Shown: positions 35,703 to 45,184 of the stretch, in pieces
How the letters are laid out: every line of letters starts with the position of its first letter
Numbering within the stretch: the first letter of the stretch is position 1
Assembly (NCBI GenBank): GCA_012689375.1
Contig: JAAZLO010000045.1
Location: 1 to 64,000 of the forward strand
Source: Bacillota bacterium
GTDB lineage: Bacteria > Bacillota > SHA-98 > UBA4971
Length of the DNA: 64,000 nt
Direction of reading: 5' to 3'
Position numbers and translations under genes: made by a program
The notes under the pieces: generated by a model
What the model saw: the letters and a program-made list of their open reading frames with translations, nothing else
Databases searched by the model: none
Told to the model about the DNA's origin: nothing

Positions 35703-37263
35703 GGTTTTCGCCCCTTTCATGTACCAGGCTCTTTAGGGTTCCCGGCACATTTTCTAAGATATTTGAAGCGGTAACGCCCATTTTACCCAAAATTGAAGCT
35801 GCAGTATCACCGGCAAGTCCGTGGACATATACGCCGGATATGGCTGCTGCAAGAGGATCCATTCCCTGAGCTAGGAACCCTGCAATAATTCCTGTGAGCA
35901 CATCGCCGCTGCCTGCAGTTGCCATTCCTGAATTACCCGTCGGATTAATATAGGTTACCCCTGAAGGATCAGCAATTATTGTCCGGGCACCTTTCAGAAC
36001 AATAATTTTCCCAAATTGGGATGCCGTCTGACGTGCTACATCCAATCTATCCTCCTTAATTTCCTGTATGGAAAGGCCTGTCAGCCTTGCCATTTCGCCG
36101 GGATGGGGCGTAAGAATAATCGGAGCCCTCGCTCCTCTGAGGCCGGCGGTATCTTGGGCAAGGGCATTTATCCCGTCAGCATCTACAACTGTAGGGACGG
36201 AAGTCATCATTATTATGTTTCTTACAAGTTGGGCAGTTTCACTATGAGTGGATAAACCCGGCCCAACGGCTAAGGCAGAAGCATCACGACTGATTCCGTC
36301 TAAAAGGGATTGGGCCTGCAGGCTTATACTCCCGGATTCAGTCTCCGGAAGTCCCCTGATCATAACTTCGGTGAGCTTCGAATTCATGATACCGTGTAAC
36401 CCAATGGGAACACCGAGAGTGACAATGCCTGCACCTGATTTTAGGGCGGCTGTGCTTGCAAGAACGGCTGCGCCTGCCATATTAGGCGAACCGGCAATAA
36501 CAAAGACCTTCCCGAACGTTCCCTTGTGAGAATCTTCATAGCGCGGAGGGATCCGTTGCCTTATAATATCAGCTGTAGAAAGGTTTAATTTAAGGTTATT
36601 GTCAGTTAAAAGAAATCTCGGAAGACCAATATCTGCAATTGTCAATTCACCGACGTAATCTGCACCTGGGTAAAGAAACAGGCCTGCTTTAGGAAGTCCG
36701 AAAGTTATTGTATGAGTTGCCCTAACACATTTTAGACCTACTTTACCGGTTGATGAATCTAACCCTGAAGGAACATCTACCGCAACGACAGGCCGCCCCG
36801 ATTTGTTAATTATATCAATAATCCGGCTGGTATAACCATCGATATCTCCCCTGAATCCCGTTCCGAATACGGCATCTACTGTCAAATCCGACATGGATAC
36901 TGCTATTTTAGCAGTTGGCAATCCGTCTGCCCGCAATTCCTCCACTTCTATTCCCATGCCTGTAAGAATATCCAGATTAACCCGGGCATCCCCTTGGACT
37001 TCCCCTGCATCACAAAGAAGGAAAGTCTTTACCCTTACCTGGGCATTCACGAGGTGCCTGGCAATAACGAATCCATCTCCCCCATTATTCCCTTTCCCCG
37101 CAAATATACATACACGGGGATTCTTTATATCGGAAAGGAGTTTCTTTATGGTGTCAGCCACAGCTTTTCCTGCATTCTCCATCAGAATAATGCCAGGAAT
37201 ACCTATAACTTCAATGGCACTCCTATCTATTTTTCGCATCTCTTCACCGGTGACTATCTTCAA
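35680..37263 (-). CDS. nnr: Bifunctional NAD(P)H-hydrate epimerase / ADP-dependent dehydratase
   Basis: Repairs hydrated NADH and NADPH: the N-terminal epimerase domain (about 1-210) converts the R form of NAD(P)HX, and the C-terminal domain (about 225-525) dehydrates the S form with ADP. Landmarks are GKGNNGGDGFVIARHL and VDVPSGLDSSTG in the epimerase half, and LAVGPGLSTH, ILTPHPGEMARL and the nucleotide motif GSGDVLTGIIAGFLAQGMDP in the dehydratase half. I chose a TTG start at 37263 (MKIVTGEEMRKID), because GGAGGT lies seven bases upstream; a longer reading from 37290 has no site. It overlaps acpS by 20 bases and alr by about 23. Confidence 0.95.
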   Translation of the reverse strand: MKIVTGEEMRKIDRSAIEVIGIPGIILMENAGKAVADTIKKLLSDIKNPRVCIFAGKGNNGGDGFVIARHLVNAQVRVKTFLLCDAGEVQGDARVNLDILTGMGIEVEELRADGLPTAKIAVSMSDLTVDAVFGTGFRGDIDGYTSRIIDIINKSGRPVVAVDVPSGLDSSTGKVGLKCVRATHTITFGLPKAGLFLYPGADYVGELTIADIGLPRFLLTDNNLKLNLSTADIIRQRIPPRYEDSHKGTFGKVFVIAGSPNMAGAAVLASTAALKSGAGIVTLGVPIGLHGIMNSKLTEVMIRGLPETESGSISLQAQSLLDGISRDASALAVGPGLSTHSETAQLVRNIIMMTSVPTVVDADGINALAQDTAGLRGARAPIILTPHPGEMARLTGLSIQEIKEDRLDVARQTASQFGKIIVLKGARTIIADPSGVTYINPTGNSGMATAGSGDVLTGIIAGFLAQGMDPLAAAISGVYVHGLAGDTAASILGKMGVTASNILENVPGTLKSLVHERGENHVGRTPG

Positions 37264-37666
37264 CGTTTTTACCTCCGATAGCGACTGCAAAGGCTATGGC
37301 TAAAGCCTCAGTATGAGACATTGTTATAAGCATCGTTCCTATACCTCGGGCCTGGGCAAGTTCTTTGGCACGACCGTGCAAACACACAAAGGGCTTCCCG
37401 GAGGGTTCATTCATAATTTCAATTTCGTTCCACCCAATCCCGGATATACCCTGCCCCAGTGCCTTTGATACAGCTTCCTTTGCTGCAAATCTTCCCGCTA
37501 GTTTTTCGTAATGCCCTCCTTTGGCAGCCTCAAGTTCAATATCAGTAAATACCCGCCCACGGAGCCTCTCGCCTTTACGCTCCATCAATTCACGGATTCT
37601 ACTAACTTCAATAATGTCCACTCCGATACCGATTAAGTTTGCTTTTAATTCACCTTGGTAAAACAC
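37244..37666 (-). CDS. acpS: Holo-[acyl-carrier-protein] synthase
   Basis: Transfers 4'-phosphopantetheine from CoA to acyl carrier protein, activating fatty acid synthesis. The 140-residue protein shows GIGVDIIEVSRIRELMERKG with the metal-binding Asp, and KLAGRFAAKEAVSKALGQGISGIGWNEIEI with the catalytic Glu; SHTEALAIAFAVA near the end matches the family SHtxxxAxAxvi. The start is taken as the GTG at 37666, immediately after the glmM stop (TAGGTG), although the ribosome binding site is weak. It precedes and overlaps nnr, a very common Firmicutes pairing. Confidence 0.94.
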   Translation of the reverse strand: MFYQGELKANLIGIGVDIIEVSRIRELMERKGERLRGRVFTDIELEAAKGGHYEKLAGRFAAKEAVSKALGQGISGIGWNEIEIMNEPSGKPFVCLHGRAKELAQARGIGTMLITMSHTEALAIAFAVAIGGKNVEDSHR

Positions 37667-39037
37667 CTAGCCCAACTCTTTCTGTATTGCTTTCGCCACC
37701 CCGGATACGGCGTCTCTCACCATAGTTTCCTCCGGCCCTTCACCTAAAATACGAATTAAGGGCTCTGTTCCAGACGGGCGTACAAATACACGCCCATCTT
37801 CACTAAGTAATGCTTCGGCCTTTTTTATAGCCTGGGCTACCCTAGGGTTAGAAAACAAATCCTGTTTGTTTCTAACACCGACATTTATAAGAACCTGAGG
37901 ATAAACTTCCATGCATGAAGCCAATTCTGACAGTTTTTCGCCTGTTCGGCGGAGAACCGACAGGAGGGCAAGGGCAGTAATAAGCCCATCGCCTGTTGTA
38001 TTATGATTAAGAAAGATTATATGCCCCGATTGTTCCCCACCCAGGATAACTCCTAATTTTCTCATTGCTTCTAGGACATATCTATCCCCGTTTTGGGTAA
38101 TAACAACATTGCCGCCTGCGCGCATGAAAGTCTCAGACAGCCCCAAATTACTGTACACAGTGGCAACTATCGTATTATGGGGAAGTTCCCCCCTCCGTAG
38201 AAGATCTAGGCCGCAAATAGCCATAATATGATCACCGTCAACCACACGTCCTTTTTCATCAACGGCAATTAATCGATCTGCATCACCGTCATGTGTAAGC
38301 CCCAAATCAGCCCCTGTTTCCAGTACTAGCTCAGCAACAACTTCAGGGTAAGTAGAACCGCAATCCACATTGATGTTTGTTCCGTCCGGCTTGTCATTCA
38401 CTGCTATCACATGGGCGCCTAGATTCCGTAGCAATTCCGGAGTATATGCCGAAGCAGCACCGTTTGCACAATCCACAGCTATTTTTAACCCTTCAAGAGT
38501 AACATCAACCGTGCTTCTTACATATTTCGCATATCTTTTTCTTGCATCTTGGAGCAAGGTGACTGTTCCGACACCATGCCCTGACGGCCTTGGAAAATCA
38601 TCATTGTTATTAATATGAAATATCCCCTGTTCATCCAGGGTAATGTATTTTTCTATTTCTAATTCTTCTTCATCCGAAAGCTTAAAACCATCACCTGAGA
38701 TAATCTTTAATCCATTATATTGCATGGGGTTATGTGAAGCCGAGATAATAATACCTGCGTCAGCCTGAAGGTCTCTCACAAGGAACGCAACCCCCGGAGT
38801 GGGAATTACGCCGGTGTTTACCGCCTGTCCCCCGACTGATGCGATTCCTGACACTACTGCAGCCTCTAACATATTCCCGGACAATCTTGTATCCCGCCCA
38901 ACAACGATAGTAGGCCTCTTCCCAAGTTTTCGGGAAATAATTCCGGTCGCTATCCGACCTATAGTAAACGCCAACTCCGGTGAAAGAAAGGTGTTGGCGA
39001 TATCACGTACCCCGTCAGTCCCAAACAATCTTGCCAT
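37667..39037 (-). CDS. glmM: Phosphoglucosamine mutase
   Basis: Converts glucosamine-6-phosphate to glucosamine-1-phosphate on the way to UDP-GlcNAc and peptidoglycan. The 456-residue protein has the N-terminal MARLFGTDGVRDIANTFLSPELAF, the phosphoserine Ser101 in GIIISASHNPMQYNG, the metal-binding THDGDADRLIAVDEKG (about 241-256), the sugar-binding GGEQSGHIIF (about 328-337) and the phosphate-binding RPSGTEPLIRI. The ATG at 39037 follows AGGAGGAAC. It lies downstream of cdaA-cdaR; c-di-AMP cyclases and GlmM are known to interact in Bacillus. Confidence 0.98.
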   Translation of the reverse strand: MARLFGTDGVRDIANTFLSPELAFTIGRIATGIISRKLGKRPTIVVGRDTRLSGNMLEAAVVSGIASVGGQAVNTGVIPTPGVAFLVRDLQADAGIIISASHNPMQYNGLKIISGDGFKLSDEEELEIEKYITLDEQGIFHINNNDDFPRPSGHGVGTVTLLQDARKRYAKYVRSTVDVTLEGLKIAVDCANGAASAYTPELLRNLGAHVIAVNDKPDGTNINVDCGSTYPEVVAELVLETGADLGLTHDGDADRLIAVDEKGRVVDGDHIMAICGLDLLRRGELPHNTIVATVYSNLGLSETFMRAGGNVVITQNGDRYVLEAMRKLGVILGGEQSGHIIFLNHNTTGDGLITALALLSVLRRTGEKLSELASCMEVYPQVLINVGVRNKQDLFSNPRVAQAIKKAEALLSEDGRVFVRPSGTEPLIRILGEGPEETMVRDAVSGVAKAIQKELG

Positions 39038-39132
39038 ATCCGGTTCCTCCTGACAAATATGACAGTCTTAAGAAGGCACAGATTATTTGATTAACAGGCC
39101 CAGACTGCTATATTACTCAATTAATTCGCGTA

Positions 39133-39831
39133 TCATTTTCCGGATCCCTCTGCATTAGCTGGATCCGCAGGCAACTTACGAATAGGAACAAATACACGGA
39201 CAATTTGCGGTTGGATGTTCAAATCTGTAATAACACTGCCTCCTGCATCAATCGGGCTTACCTTTACGTTCCTGGAAATCGAAGATGTAGCACCTGATAT
39301 ATCAATTCTGGCTAATACCTCAGATATCTTCTCTACCTGGCTCTTTTGGCCGATAACAGTAATAAATTTAGGTGATAACTCCGGCTCCTGCGGGAAAGTT
39401 GCTTCCGCGGGGTATCCCGTTATTGCTATTTGGACAGGGAAATCCTCGGTAACGACAGTATCCACTCTTACACCGACTGATGCCGGAATAACTTCGATTA
39501 CCTGTATTCCCTCAGGAGGTAACACCTCAACTCTTCCGGCGTACTCCCCTTCACCGCGGTCTGATACAGACAGATATGCCTGTACTTTGGAACCATCCAA
39601 CGTTTCTACAAGGTACTTCGGGCCGCGTACCCGGACTTCCACCTGTCTCGGCCTTGTATCAACTGTAAATTCAGGTGAAGCACCTTCTACATTCACATCT
39701 GTTATGATAAACCGTTCAATATTATCACCCTGGGTTTTGCTTATATCTGCACCTGCAACAAACCATATAACAATAGCCAGGAGAACGGCTGCTATCTTAA
39801 GGTAAAGTTCACGGGAAACACCTATTTTCAC
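39133..39831 (-). CDS. cdaR: YbbR-domain protein, CdaA regulatory partner
   Basis: Membrane-anchored protein of 232 residues with one N-terminal membrane segment (about 10-27, LKIAAVLLAIVIWFVAG) and two YbbR-type repeats outside the membrane (about 35-110 and 120-205). The repeats are seen as FIITDVNVEGASPEFTVDTRPRQVEVRVRGPKYLVETL and the FPVQIAITGYPAEA...ITVIGQKSQVEKISEV pair. The family modulates CdaA in Bacillus. The GTG start at 39831 overlaps the cdaA stop (GTGA), with AAGGGGGC upstream. A Pro/Asn/Ala-rich tail ends the protein. Confidence 0.92.
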   Translation of the reverse strand: MKIGVSRELYLKIAAVLLAIVIWFVAGADISKTQGDNIERFIITDVNVEGASPEFTVDTRPRQVEVRVRGPKYLVETLDGSKVQAYLSVSDRGEGEYAGRVEVLPPEGIQVIEVIPASVGVRVDTVVTEDFPVQIAITGYPAEATFPQEPELSPKFITVIGQKSQVEKISEVLARIDISGATSSISRNVKVSPIDAGGSVITDLNIQPQIVRVFVPIRKLPADPANAEGSGK

Positions 39832-40679
39832 ATTACATGCCCCCTTAGCCAGGCAGGAATGCTTTGTTTAAATTTGTTTGCATTTAATAGCTCTATCAGC
39901 TTTTCTTTTAAAGTGCTCTCATCCAGATACCGTACCAGCTTCCCGCTATGTGCAACAGAAATGACGCCGTTTTCTTCTGAAACAACTATGGAAATAGCAT
40001 CAGATTGCTCTGATAAACCCAGTGCAGCACGGTGCCTGGTCCCCAGACGCCTACTGATGTTAGGGTTTTCAGACAGCGGAAGATAACAACCTGCAGCCAT
40101 TATTCTGTTCCCCCGAATGATAACGGCACCGTCATGCAACGGTGAATAAGGCATAAATATATTCATCAAAAGTTCGACAGAAACTACAGCGTCAATTTTC
40201 GTGCCGGTTTCCATTAATTCAGCAATGCCCGTATCCCGTTCGATGGTAATAAGTGCACCGACTTTATCCCTGGACATGATTGCAGCTGCCTTAGAAGCGT
40301 CGGTAATCAATCTTAACATATCCTCTTTTTCAAGAAGCCCTAGCGGGCCGGTGAAAATACCGCCGCGCCCTATTTGTTCCAACGCTCTCCTGAGTTCCGG
40401 TAAAAATACTATGGGCAGGGCAACGAAAAGCATGGTAATTGTCTTTTGTAACAACCAGTTTACTGTACGCAGCTTCAGCAAGTCACTGAGCATAGTAGTG
40501 ATAAAAAGGACTGCAATGCCTTTGATAAGCGATACGGCCTTTGTACCCCGGATAATAATTAAAAGCCTATAGATGACATAGGAGATAATAAGGATATCAA
40601 CTATTGAGCGAATTGCATTTACCGCGTTTATCTTGGCAAAGCTTTCCATAAACCCTGCAATACTAAAATCAAATGGCAT
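39828..40679 (-). CDS. cdaA: Diadenylate cyclase CdaA
   Basis: Membrane enzyme that makes cyclic di-AMP from two ATP, the regulator of potassium and wall homeostasis. The 283-residue protein has three N-terminal membrane segments (about 21-43, 53-69 and 78-95) and a DAC domain with both catalytic motifs: DGA at 183-185 and RHR at 215-217. The ATG at 40679 has GAGGGAGG a few bases upstream and is preferred to a GTG at 40694. First gene of the cdaA-cdaR-glmM set, overlapping cdaR by four bases. Its promoter was not identified in the gap up to 40806. Confidence 0.96.
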   Translation of the reverse strand: MPFDFSIAGFMESFAKINAVNAIRSIVDILIISYVIYRLLIIIRGTKAVSLIKGIAVLFITTMLSDLLKLRTVNWLLQKTITMLFVALPIVFLPELRRALEQIGRGGIFTGPLGLLEKEDMLRLITDASKAAAIMSRDKVGALITIERDTGIAELMETGTKIDAVVSVELLMNIFMPYSPLHDGAVIIRGNRIMAAGCYLPLSENPNISRRLGTRHRAALGLSEQSDAISIVVSEENGVISVAHSGKLVRYLDESTLKEKLIELLNANKFKQSIPAWLRGHVM

Positions 40680-40806
40680 ACACGCCTCCCTCACCTTTAC
40701 CCCAGCAAAGCCTTGGTTGCAAATATATAGTATACATTAATAGAGCCTGATGCAAGGCTGGCAGAGTATTATTATCAGGACAGGTATATATTATAAGGTA
40801 CCGACT

Positions 40807-42015
40807 TCAGGCACCGAATTTACTAAGTTTCAAAGCATTAGCCATTGCCAAGGGCAAAACACCGAGCGATGGAAAAACCCCAAGATTACCTGAAGCACAC
40901 GTGGATTCACCAAATCCTTCGATACCTTGGGGTCTTACCCACTCTGAGTGAATTAAGAATGGTACAGGGTGCCAGCTGTGACCTTTCATTTTTGCAGGTG
41001 TTGAATGATCACCGGTCACAATTAAAACGTCAGGACCCAAACCAAGGATTGAAGGAACGAATTTATCGAACTCTTCAATAACTTGGACCTTACGTGCAAA
41101 ATCACCGTCTTCTCCTGAACTGTCAGTATCTTTTATGTGAAAGTAAAAAAAGTCGTACTTATCAAAATGAGCAGTAAGTGTTTTTACTTCATCACTGATA
41201 TTTATTCCACCGGTCTCTAAAATGTCCATACCGACTAACTTCGCTAAACCACGGTACATAGGATAACAAGCAATGGCAGCAGGGGTCAATTTGAACACTT
41301 GGGACATATCAGGTATTTCAGGAAGACGGGCAAAACCACGTAATAACACCATATTTGCAGGATGTTCATCCCGCAATACTTTTGCCGCCTCTGAAATCCA
41401 TTTATCTACGAGGCTTGCAGTCAGGACAGCCTCTGAATTATGCGGAATTGCATCTTTCGGTCTCTCACCTATATGTTGAGGATCAGTATCCTTTATTTCA
41501 CCGGATAAATTTTCCCCTCGAAATACTGCAACAAAACGATGAAAACTTCCCGGTTCAAGAATAACCTCAATACCCTCTACTGTAATTCGTCGAAGTTTCT
41601 CAATAAGCCTTCGATTTTCTTCAGTGGGGATCCTACCTGCACGCCTATCAAGAATAACACCGGTGTCATCTACTGTGCAAAAGTTCCCCCTGGCTGCCAC
41701 GTCCGATGGTTTCAGTTCAACTCCTGTCCCAAGAGCTTCTAAGACCCCCCTGCCTATTTCATATTCCATCGGATCATATCCAAACAAGGCAAGATGTGAA
41801 GGTCCGCTCCCCGGTGTAACACCGAGAGCCACAGGTTCTATCAAACCACAATCAGAAGAAGCCGCCAGTTTGTCCAAATTTGGAGTAATTGCTTCTTCCA
41901 AGGCTGTACAGTTTGTACCGGGGTAAGGCAGTCCCCCTATACCATCTACTACTACCATGACTATTTTTGTTTCCGTTTGTTGACTGAGTTCTTTAATAAG
42001 TTGAATATTTACCAT
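40807..42015 (-). CDS. apgM: 2,3-bisphosphoglycerate-independent phosphoglycerate mutase, archaeal type
   Basis: Interconverts 3- and 2-phosphoglycerate without the 2,3-bisphosphoglycerate cofactor; alkaline phosphatase-like metalloenzyme of 402 residues. Family motifs: MVVVDGIGGLPYP near residue 20, GVTPGSGPSHLALFGYDP (about 64-81), FYFHIKDTDSSGEDGD (about 289-304) and VTGDHSTPAKMKGHSWHPVPFLI (about 336-358) with clustered metal ligands. This aPGAM type is frequent in archaea and some Clostridia and differs from the usual bacterial GpmI. The ATG at 42015 follows AAAGGGGTAC. It is divergent from the PBP gene. It may be the only mutase or a second one. Confidence 0.93.
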   Translation of the reverse strand: MVNIQLIKELSQQTETKIVMVVVDGIGGLPYPGTNCTALEEAITPNLDKLAASSDCGLIEPVALGVTPGSGPSHLALFGYDPMEYEIGRGVLEALGTGVELKPSDVAARGNFCTVDDTGVILDRRAGRIPTEENRRLIEKLRRITVEGIEVILEPGSFHRFVAVFRGENLSGEIKDTDPQHIGERPKDAIPHNSEAVLTASLVDKWISEAAKVLRDEHPANMVLLRGFARLPEIPDMSQVFKLTPAAIACYPMYRGLAKLVGMDILETGGINISDEVKTLTAHFDKYDFFYFHIKDTDSSGEDGDFARKVQVIEEFDKFVPSILGLGPDVLIVTGDHSTPAKMKGHSWHPVPFLIHSEWVRPQGIEGFGESTCASGNLGVFPSLGVLPLAMANALKLSKFGA

Positions 42016-42162
42016 GTTTGTACCCCTTTCTTATGACACCACAAAAACCCTAACTCAAGAAAACTTCGCTGTGTTTTTTTATTATCCTCCCCAATACCTT
42101 CACGGGGGCATACTATAACCGAAAAATACAGGGAATGAATCCATCAAAGGGTGACTGTTTAA

Positions 42163-44181
42163 GTGAATGCAGACTCCAAGGAAACAAATAGTTTATATAA
42201 AAAGCTCGGCTTAATCCCGGGATGGCGTTGGGTAACAGTGATACTTGTTTTTCTTATCTTTGCAGTATCAGTTATTACCGGCATAAAGCCGATTGGTGAA
42301 ATAAGGGGAGGAACTGCATTCTATGATATTCATGGCACTCTTATCACAACAACTGCGACCCCGGACAGAATCGAAATCCCTTTATCAGATATGTCCCCCC
42401 ATCTCCTTCATGCATTTATCGCTGTGGAAGATTCCCGTTTTTATAAGCACCCGGGGCTTGATCCCATAGGAATAGCCAGGGCTCTGCTGCATAATATTCA
42501 AAGAGGTCGGATCGTCGCAGGAGGCAGTACAATTACCCAACAACTAGCGAAAAACATGTATCTCCCTGCAACACGATCTTTCAAACGTAAGTTGGCCGAA
42601 GTGGTCCTTTCATTTTATTTAGAAATAAGATTCTCGAAAAATGAAATTCTCGAGCGTTACCTAAACTTGGTTTATCTCGGGCATGGAGCATATGGTGTTG
42701 AAGCAGGTGCACACCTTTATTTTGGGAAGCGGGCTTCTGATCTTTCCCTTGCAGAAGCTTCTATGCTGGCAGGTATTACAAGGGCACCTTTCTACTATTC
42801 ACCGTACAGAGACTTGGATATCGCTCTCGACCGCATGAAAACTGTCATCAATAGAATGCTTATTATAGGTTATATTTCCGAAGATGAAGCAAAAAACGCC
42901 TCAAACGAGATCATTCAAACTGTAGGGCTTGGAAGACGTGAAACCAGGCCTGCTCCGTATTTTATGGACTACGTTATTGATGAGACTTTAAAACTCCTTG
43001 GAGATGAGGGAGCACTGCTTTATTCAGGCAATTTAAAGATCCACACATCCTTAGATATAAAATTCCAACATGCCGCAGAAAAGGCATTTGCCAAAGGGCT
43101 TGATGCCCTTACGCCCCAAAATACAGAAAAGAAAAGTACCTCACAGGCAAAAATACCGATCCAACCACAGGGAGCACTGGTAGTTTTAGATCCCAGGAAT
43201 GGGCATATTAAGGCTCTCATAGGAGGGAGAAGTTATTCCGAAACACAATTTAATCGTGCATTGCAGGCAATGAGGCAACCGGGCTCATCATTCAAGCCCT
43301 TTTTCTATGCCGCCGCCTTAGACAACGGCTTTACGGCCGCATCTACACTCCCTTGTGAGCCCGTAACATTCTATAGGCAAAGGCTACCCTACACTCCTAC
43401 TGACTACGGGGAATTTCAGTACCATTTCAGATGGTTGACATTAAGGGAGGCTCTGGTCACTTCATGCAATGTGGTATCAGTAACACTGGCAAATATCATT
43501 GGGCCAGAAACAGGAATGAACCTGGCAAAAAAATTAGGCGTACAAAGCCCATTAGGGCCAAACCTATCCCTTGTTCTTGGGACCTCGGAAGTTACCCCCT
43601 TTGAAATGACATTAGCCTTTGCACCCCTTGCCAATGGAGGAAAACGGGTACAACCTATATTCATAACGGCAATTGAAGATAAACAAGGGAAAAAACTATA
43701 TCATTCCCGGGTTAGAACCCTACAAGTCATTGACCCCAGGACTGCTTTTATTATCACAGATATACTGAAACAAGTTATTAGCCCGTGGGGCACCGCAAGA
43801 TCTATTTCATCCCGATTTTTGCCGGAAGTAGCTGCGAAGACAGGCTCCACCCAGGGCTATACTGATGCGTGGATAATAGGTTATACACCTAATATTGTAT
43901 GTTCGGTGTACATAGGTAATGATAACCCCAGTGTTCTTCTGGGGAAATCCGGAGGAGCGGCTGCAGGACCAATATTTGCAGATTTTATGGAAGAAGTGCT
44001 CAGGGACGGGCCTGTATTAACCTTTCAAATGCCATCTGAAATCGTCAGCGTTGAAATATGCCATGAAACAGGGTATTTAGCCTCACCCGGATGCCCAACT
44101 ACGCGCCGAGAGTTGTTTAAAGACGGTACACAACCGGTTTATGAATGTCCCTGGCATGGATCCTCTTTTTATCCAAGGTAG
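42163..44181 (+). CDS. Class A penicillin-binding protein (transglycosylase/transpeptidase)
   Basis: Bifunctional peptidoglycan polymerase of 672 residues anchored by one membrane segment (about 22-42). The GT51 domain has Glu89 in VEDSRFYKHPG, GGSTITQQLAKN (120-131) and LNLVYLGHGAYGVE (167-180). The transpeptidase domain has SxxK at Ser375-Lys378 (QPGSSFKPF), the SCN motif in TSCNVVSV, and KTGS in AAKTGSTQGYTDAWIIGY. A Cys-containing tail (ICHETGYLASPGCP, then ECPWHG) is typical of clostridial PBPs. The start is a GTG at 42163 with AAAGGGTGA upstream. Plus-strand gene among minus-strand neighbours; its 3' end overlaps the YhaM-like gene by 13 bases. Confidence 0.95.
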   Translation: MNADSKETNSLYKKLGLIPGWRWVTVILVFLIFAVSVITGIKPIGEIRGGTAFYDIHGTLITTTATPDRIEIPLSDMSPHLLHAFIAVEDSRFYKHPGLDPIGIARALLHNIQRGRIVAGGSTITQQLAKNMYLPATRSFKRKLAEVVLSFYLEIRFSKNEILERYLNLVYLGHGAYGVEAGAHLYFGKRASDLSLAEASMLAGITRAPFYYSPYRDLDIALDRMKTVINRMLIIGYISEDEAKNASNEIIQTVGLGRRETRPAPYFMDYVIDETLKLLGDEGALLYSGNLKIHTSLDIKFQHAAEKAFAKGLDALTPQNTEKKSTSQAKIPIQPQGALVVLDPRNGHIKALIGGRSYSETQFNRALQAMRQPGSSFKPFFYAAALDNGFTAASTLPCEPVTFYRQRLPYTPTDYGEFQYHFRWLTLREALVTSCNVVSVTLANIIGPETGMNLAKKLGVQSPLGPNLSLVLGTSEVTPFEMTLAFAPLANGGKRVQPIFITAIEDKQGKKLYHSRVRTLQVIDPRTAFIITDILKQVISPWGTARSISSRFLPEVAAKTGSTQGYTDAWIIGYTPNIVCSVYIGNDNPSVLLGKSGGAAAGPIFADFMEEVLRDGPVLTFQMPSEIVSVEICHETGYLASPGCPTTRRELFKDGTQPVYECPWHGSSFYPR

Positions 44182-45158
44182 ATCTGACGATCCAACCTTT
44201 TATTATAAACACTCCAGTTGCCGTCGGTATCCTTATTGTCTTCTACAATATCCACAAATTGAGCAACAAAAGCATCTGAATAGTCTGCCAGATGAAGAAC
44301 AATCGCTTCAAGAGTTTTTGGGCGTTTAGGCGAACCCCATTCAAGCTTTCCATGATGACTTAGGATCATATGACGAATTTTAAGGCTCAAATCGTTGGGG
44401 AAACCAGGTATTCCATGGACAGCCTGAGCAATCATGCGTTCACCAATAACGATGTGACCAATGAGCTTACCTTCATCACTTAAGTCGAAGGGACCGTCAT
44501 ATTTGTATTCCATTAATTTACCGATATCATGGAGTATAGCCCCTGTAATCAAAAGTTCGTTATCAATTACCGGATAAAGCCGGCTTATTGTCTCGCATAA
44601 AGCTACTACGTTAACAGTATGCTCTATTAATCCCCCGATAACGGCATGATGAATTGTTTTCGCAGCGGGAGCCTGAATATAGGCTGCAGCAAATTTCGGA
44701 TCTTCGAGGAATGTCAGAACTAGCTTTTTCAGATATGTATTGGAAAACCCCTCCACTTTGATAATTAGTTGGTTTAACAACTCCTCAACATTTTTTGTTG
44801 TACGTGGCAGAAAAAGAGAGAGATCATATTCCATATGTGTGCATTTATGTAAAGTCTCAATTGTAATCTGTGGAGTCCCCCTATATTCCCCGACGAATCC
44901 TTTCACACATACTACATCCCCGTCCTGAAATGAATTATATACATTTTCACCGTCATCCCATAAGATAGCTCTTATCTCACCTGTTCTGTCGAAAAGTACA
45001 AGTGTCAAATAATAACCCGGCCTTGATGCAAACGTGGAAAGCTGCTTGGATTTAGCCATAAAGATACTGTTAACCGGTTGGCCTTGTTCAAGATCGGTTA
45101 TTCTTTGCCTTTCACCCTGCGTGTGGTTGTTTAGCATGACTTTTTCAACCCCTAACAT
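44169..45158 (-). CDS. YhaM-like 3'-5' exoribonuclease (OB fold + HD domain)
   Basis: Protein of 329 residues with an N-terminal OB-fold nucleic acid-binding domain (about 20-110, LVLFDRTGEIRAILWDDGENVYNSFQDGDVVCVKGFVGEYRG) and an HD metal-dependent hydrolase domain (about 165-300). The HD part has HHAVIGGLIEHTVNVV, GAILHDIGKLMEY and the later LSHHGKLEWGSPKRPKTLEA. This matches YhaM-type 3'-5' exonucleases, which act on RNA and DNA ends. Start choice between ATGs at 45158 and 45137 is open. Convergent with the PBP gene and upstream of nothing on its strand within 3 kb; the HAD gene 26 bases upstream may be cotranscribed. Confidence 0.9.
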   Translation of the reverse strand: MLGVEKVMLNNHTQGERQRITDLEQGQPVNSIFMAKSKQLSTFASRPGYYLTLVLFDRTGEIRAILWDDGENVYNSFQDGDVVCVKGFVGEYRGTPQITIETLHKCTHMEYDLSLFLPRTTKNVEELLNQLIIKVEGFSNTYLKKLVLTFLEDPKFAAAYIQAPAAKTIHHAVIGGLIEHTVNVVALCETISRLYPVIDNELLITGAILHDIGKLMEYKYDGPFDLSDEGKLIGHIVIGERMIAQAVHGIPGFPNDLSLKIRHMILSHHGKLEWGSPKRPKTLEAIVLHLADYSDAFVAQFVDIVEDNKDTDGNWSVYNKRLDRQIYLG

Positions 45159-45184
45159 ATAAACACTGTTCCTGCATATAGAAT

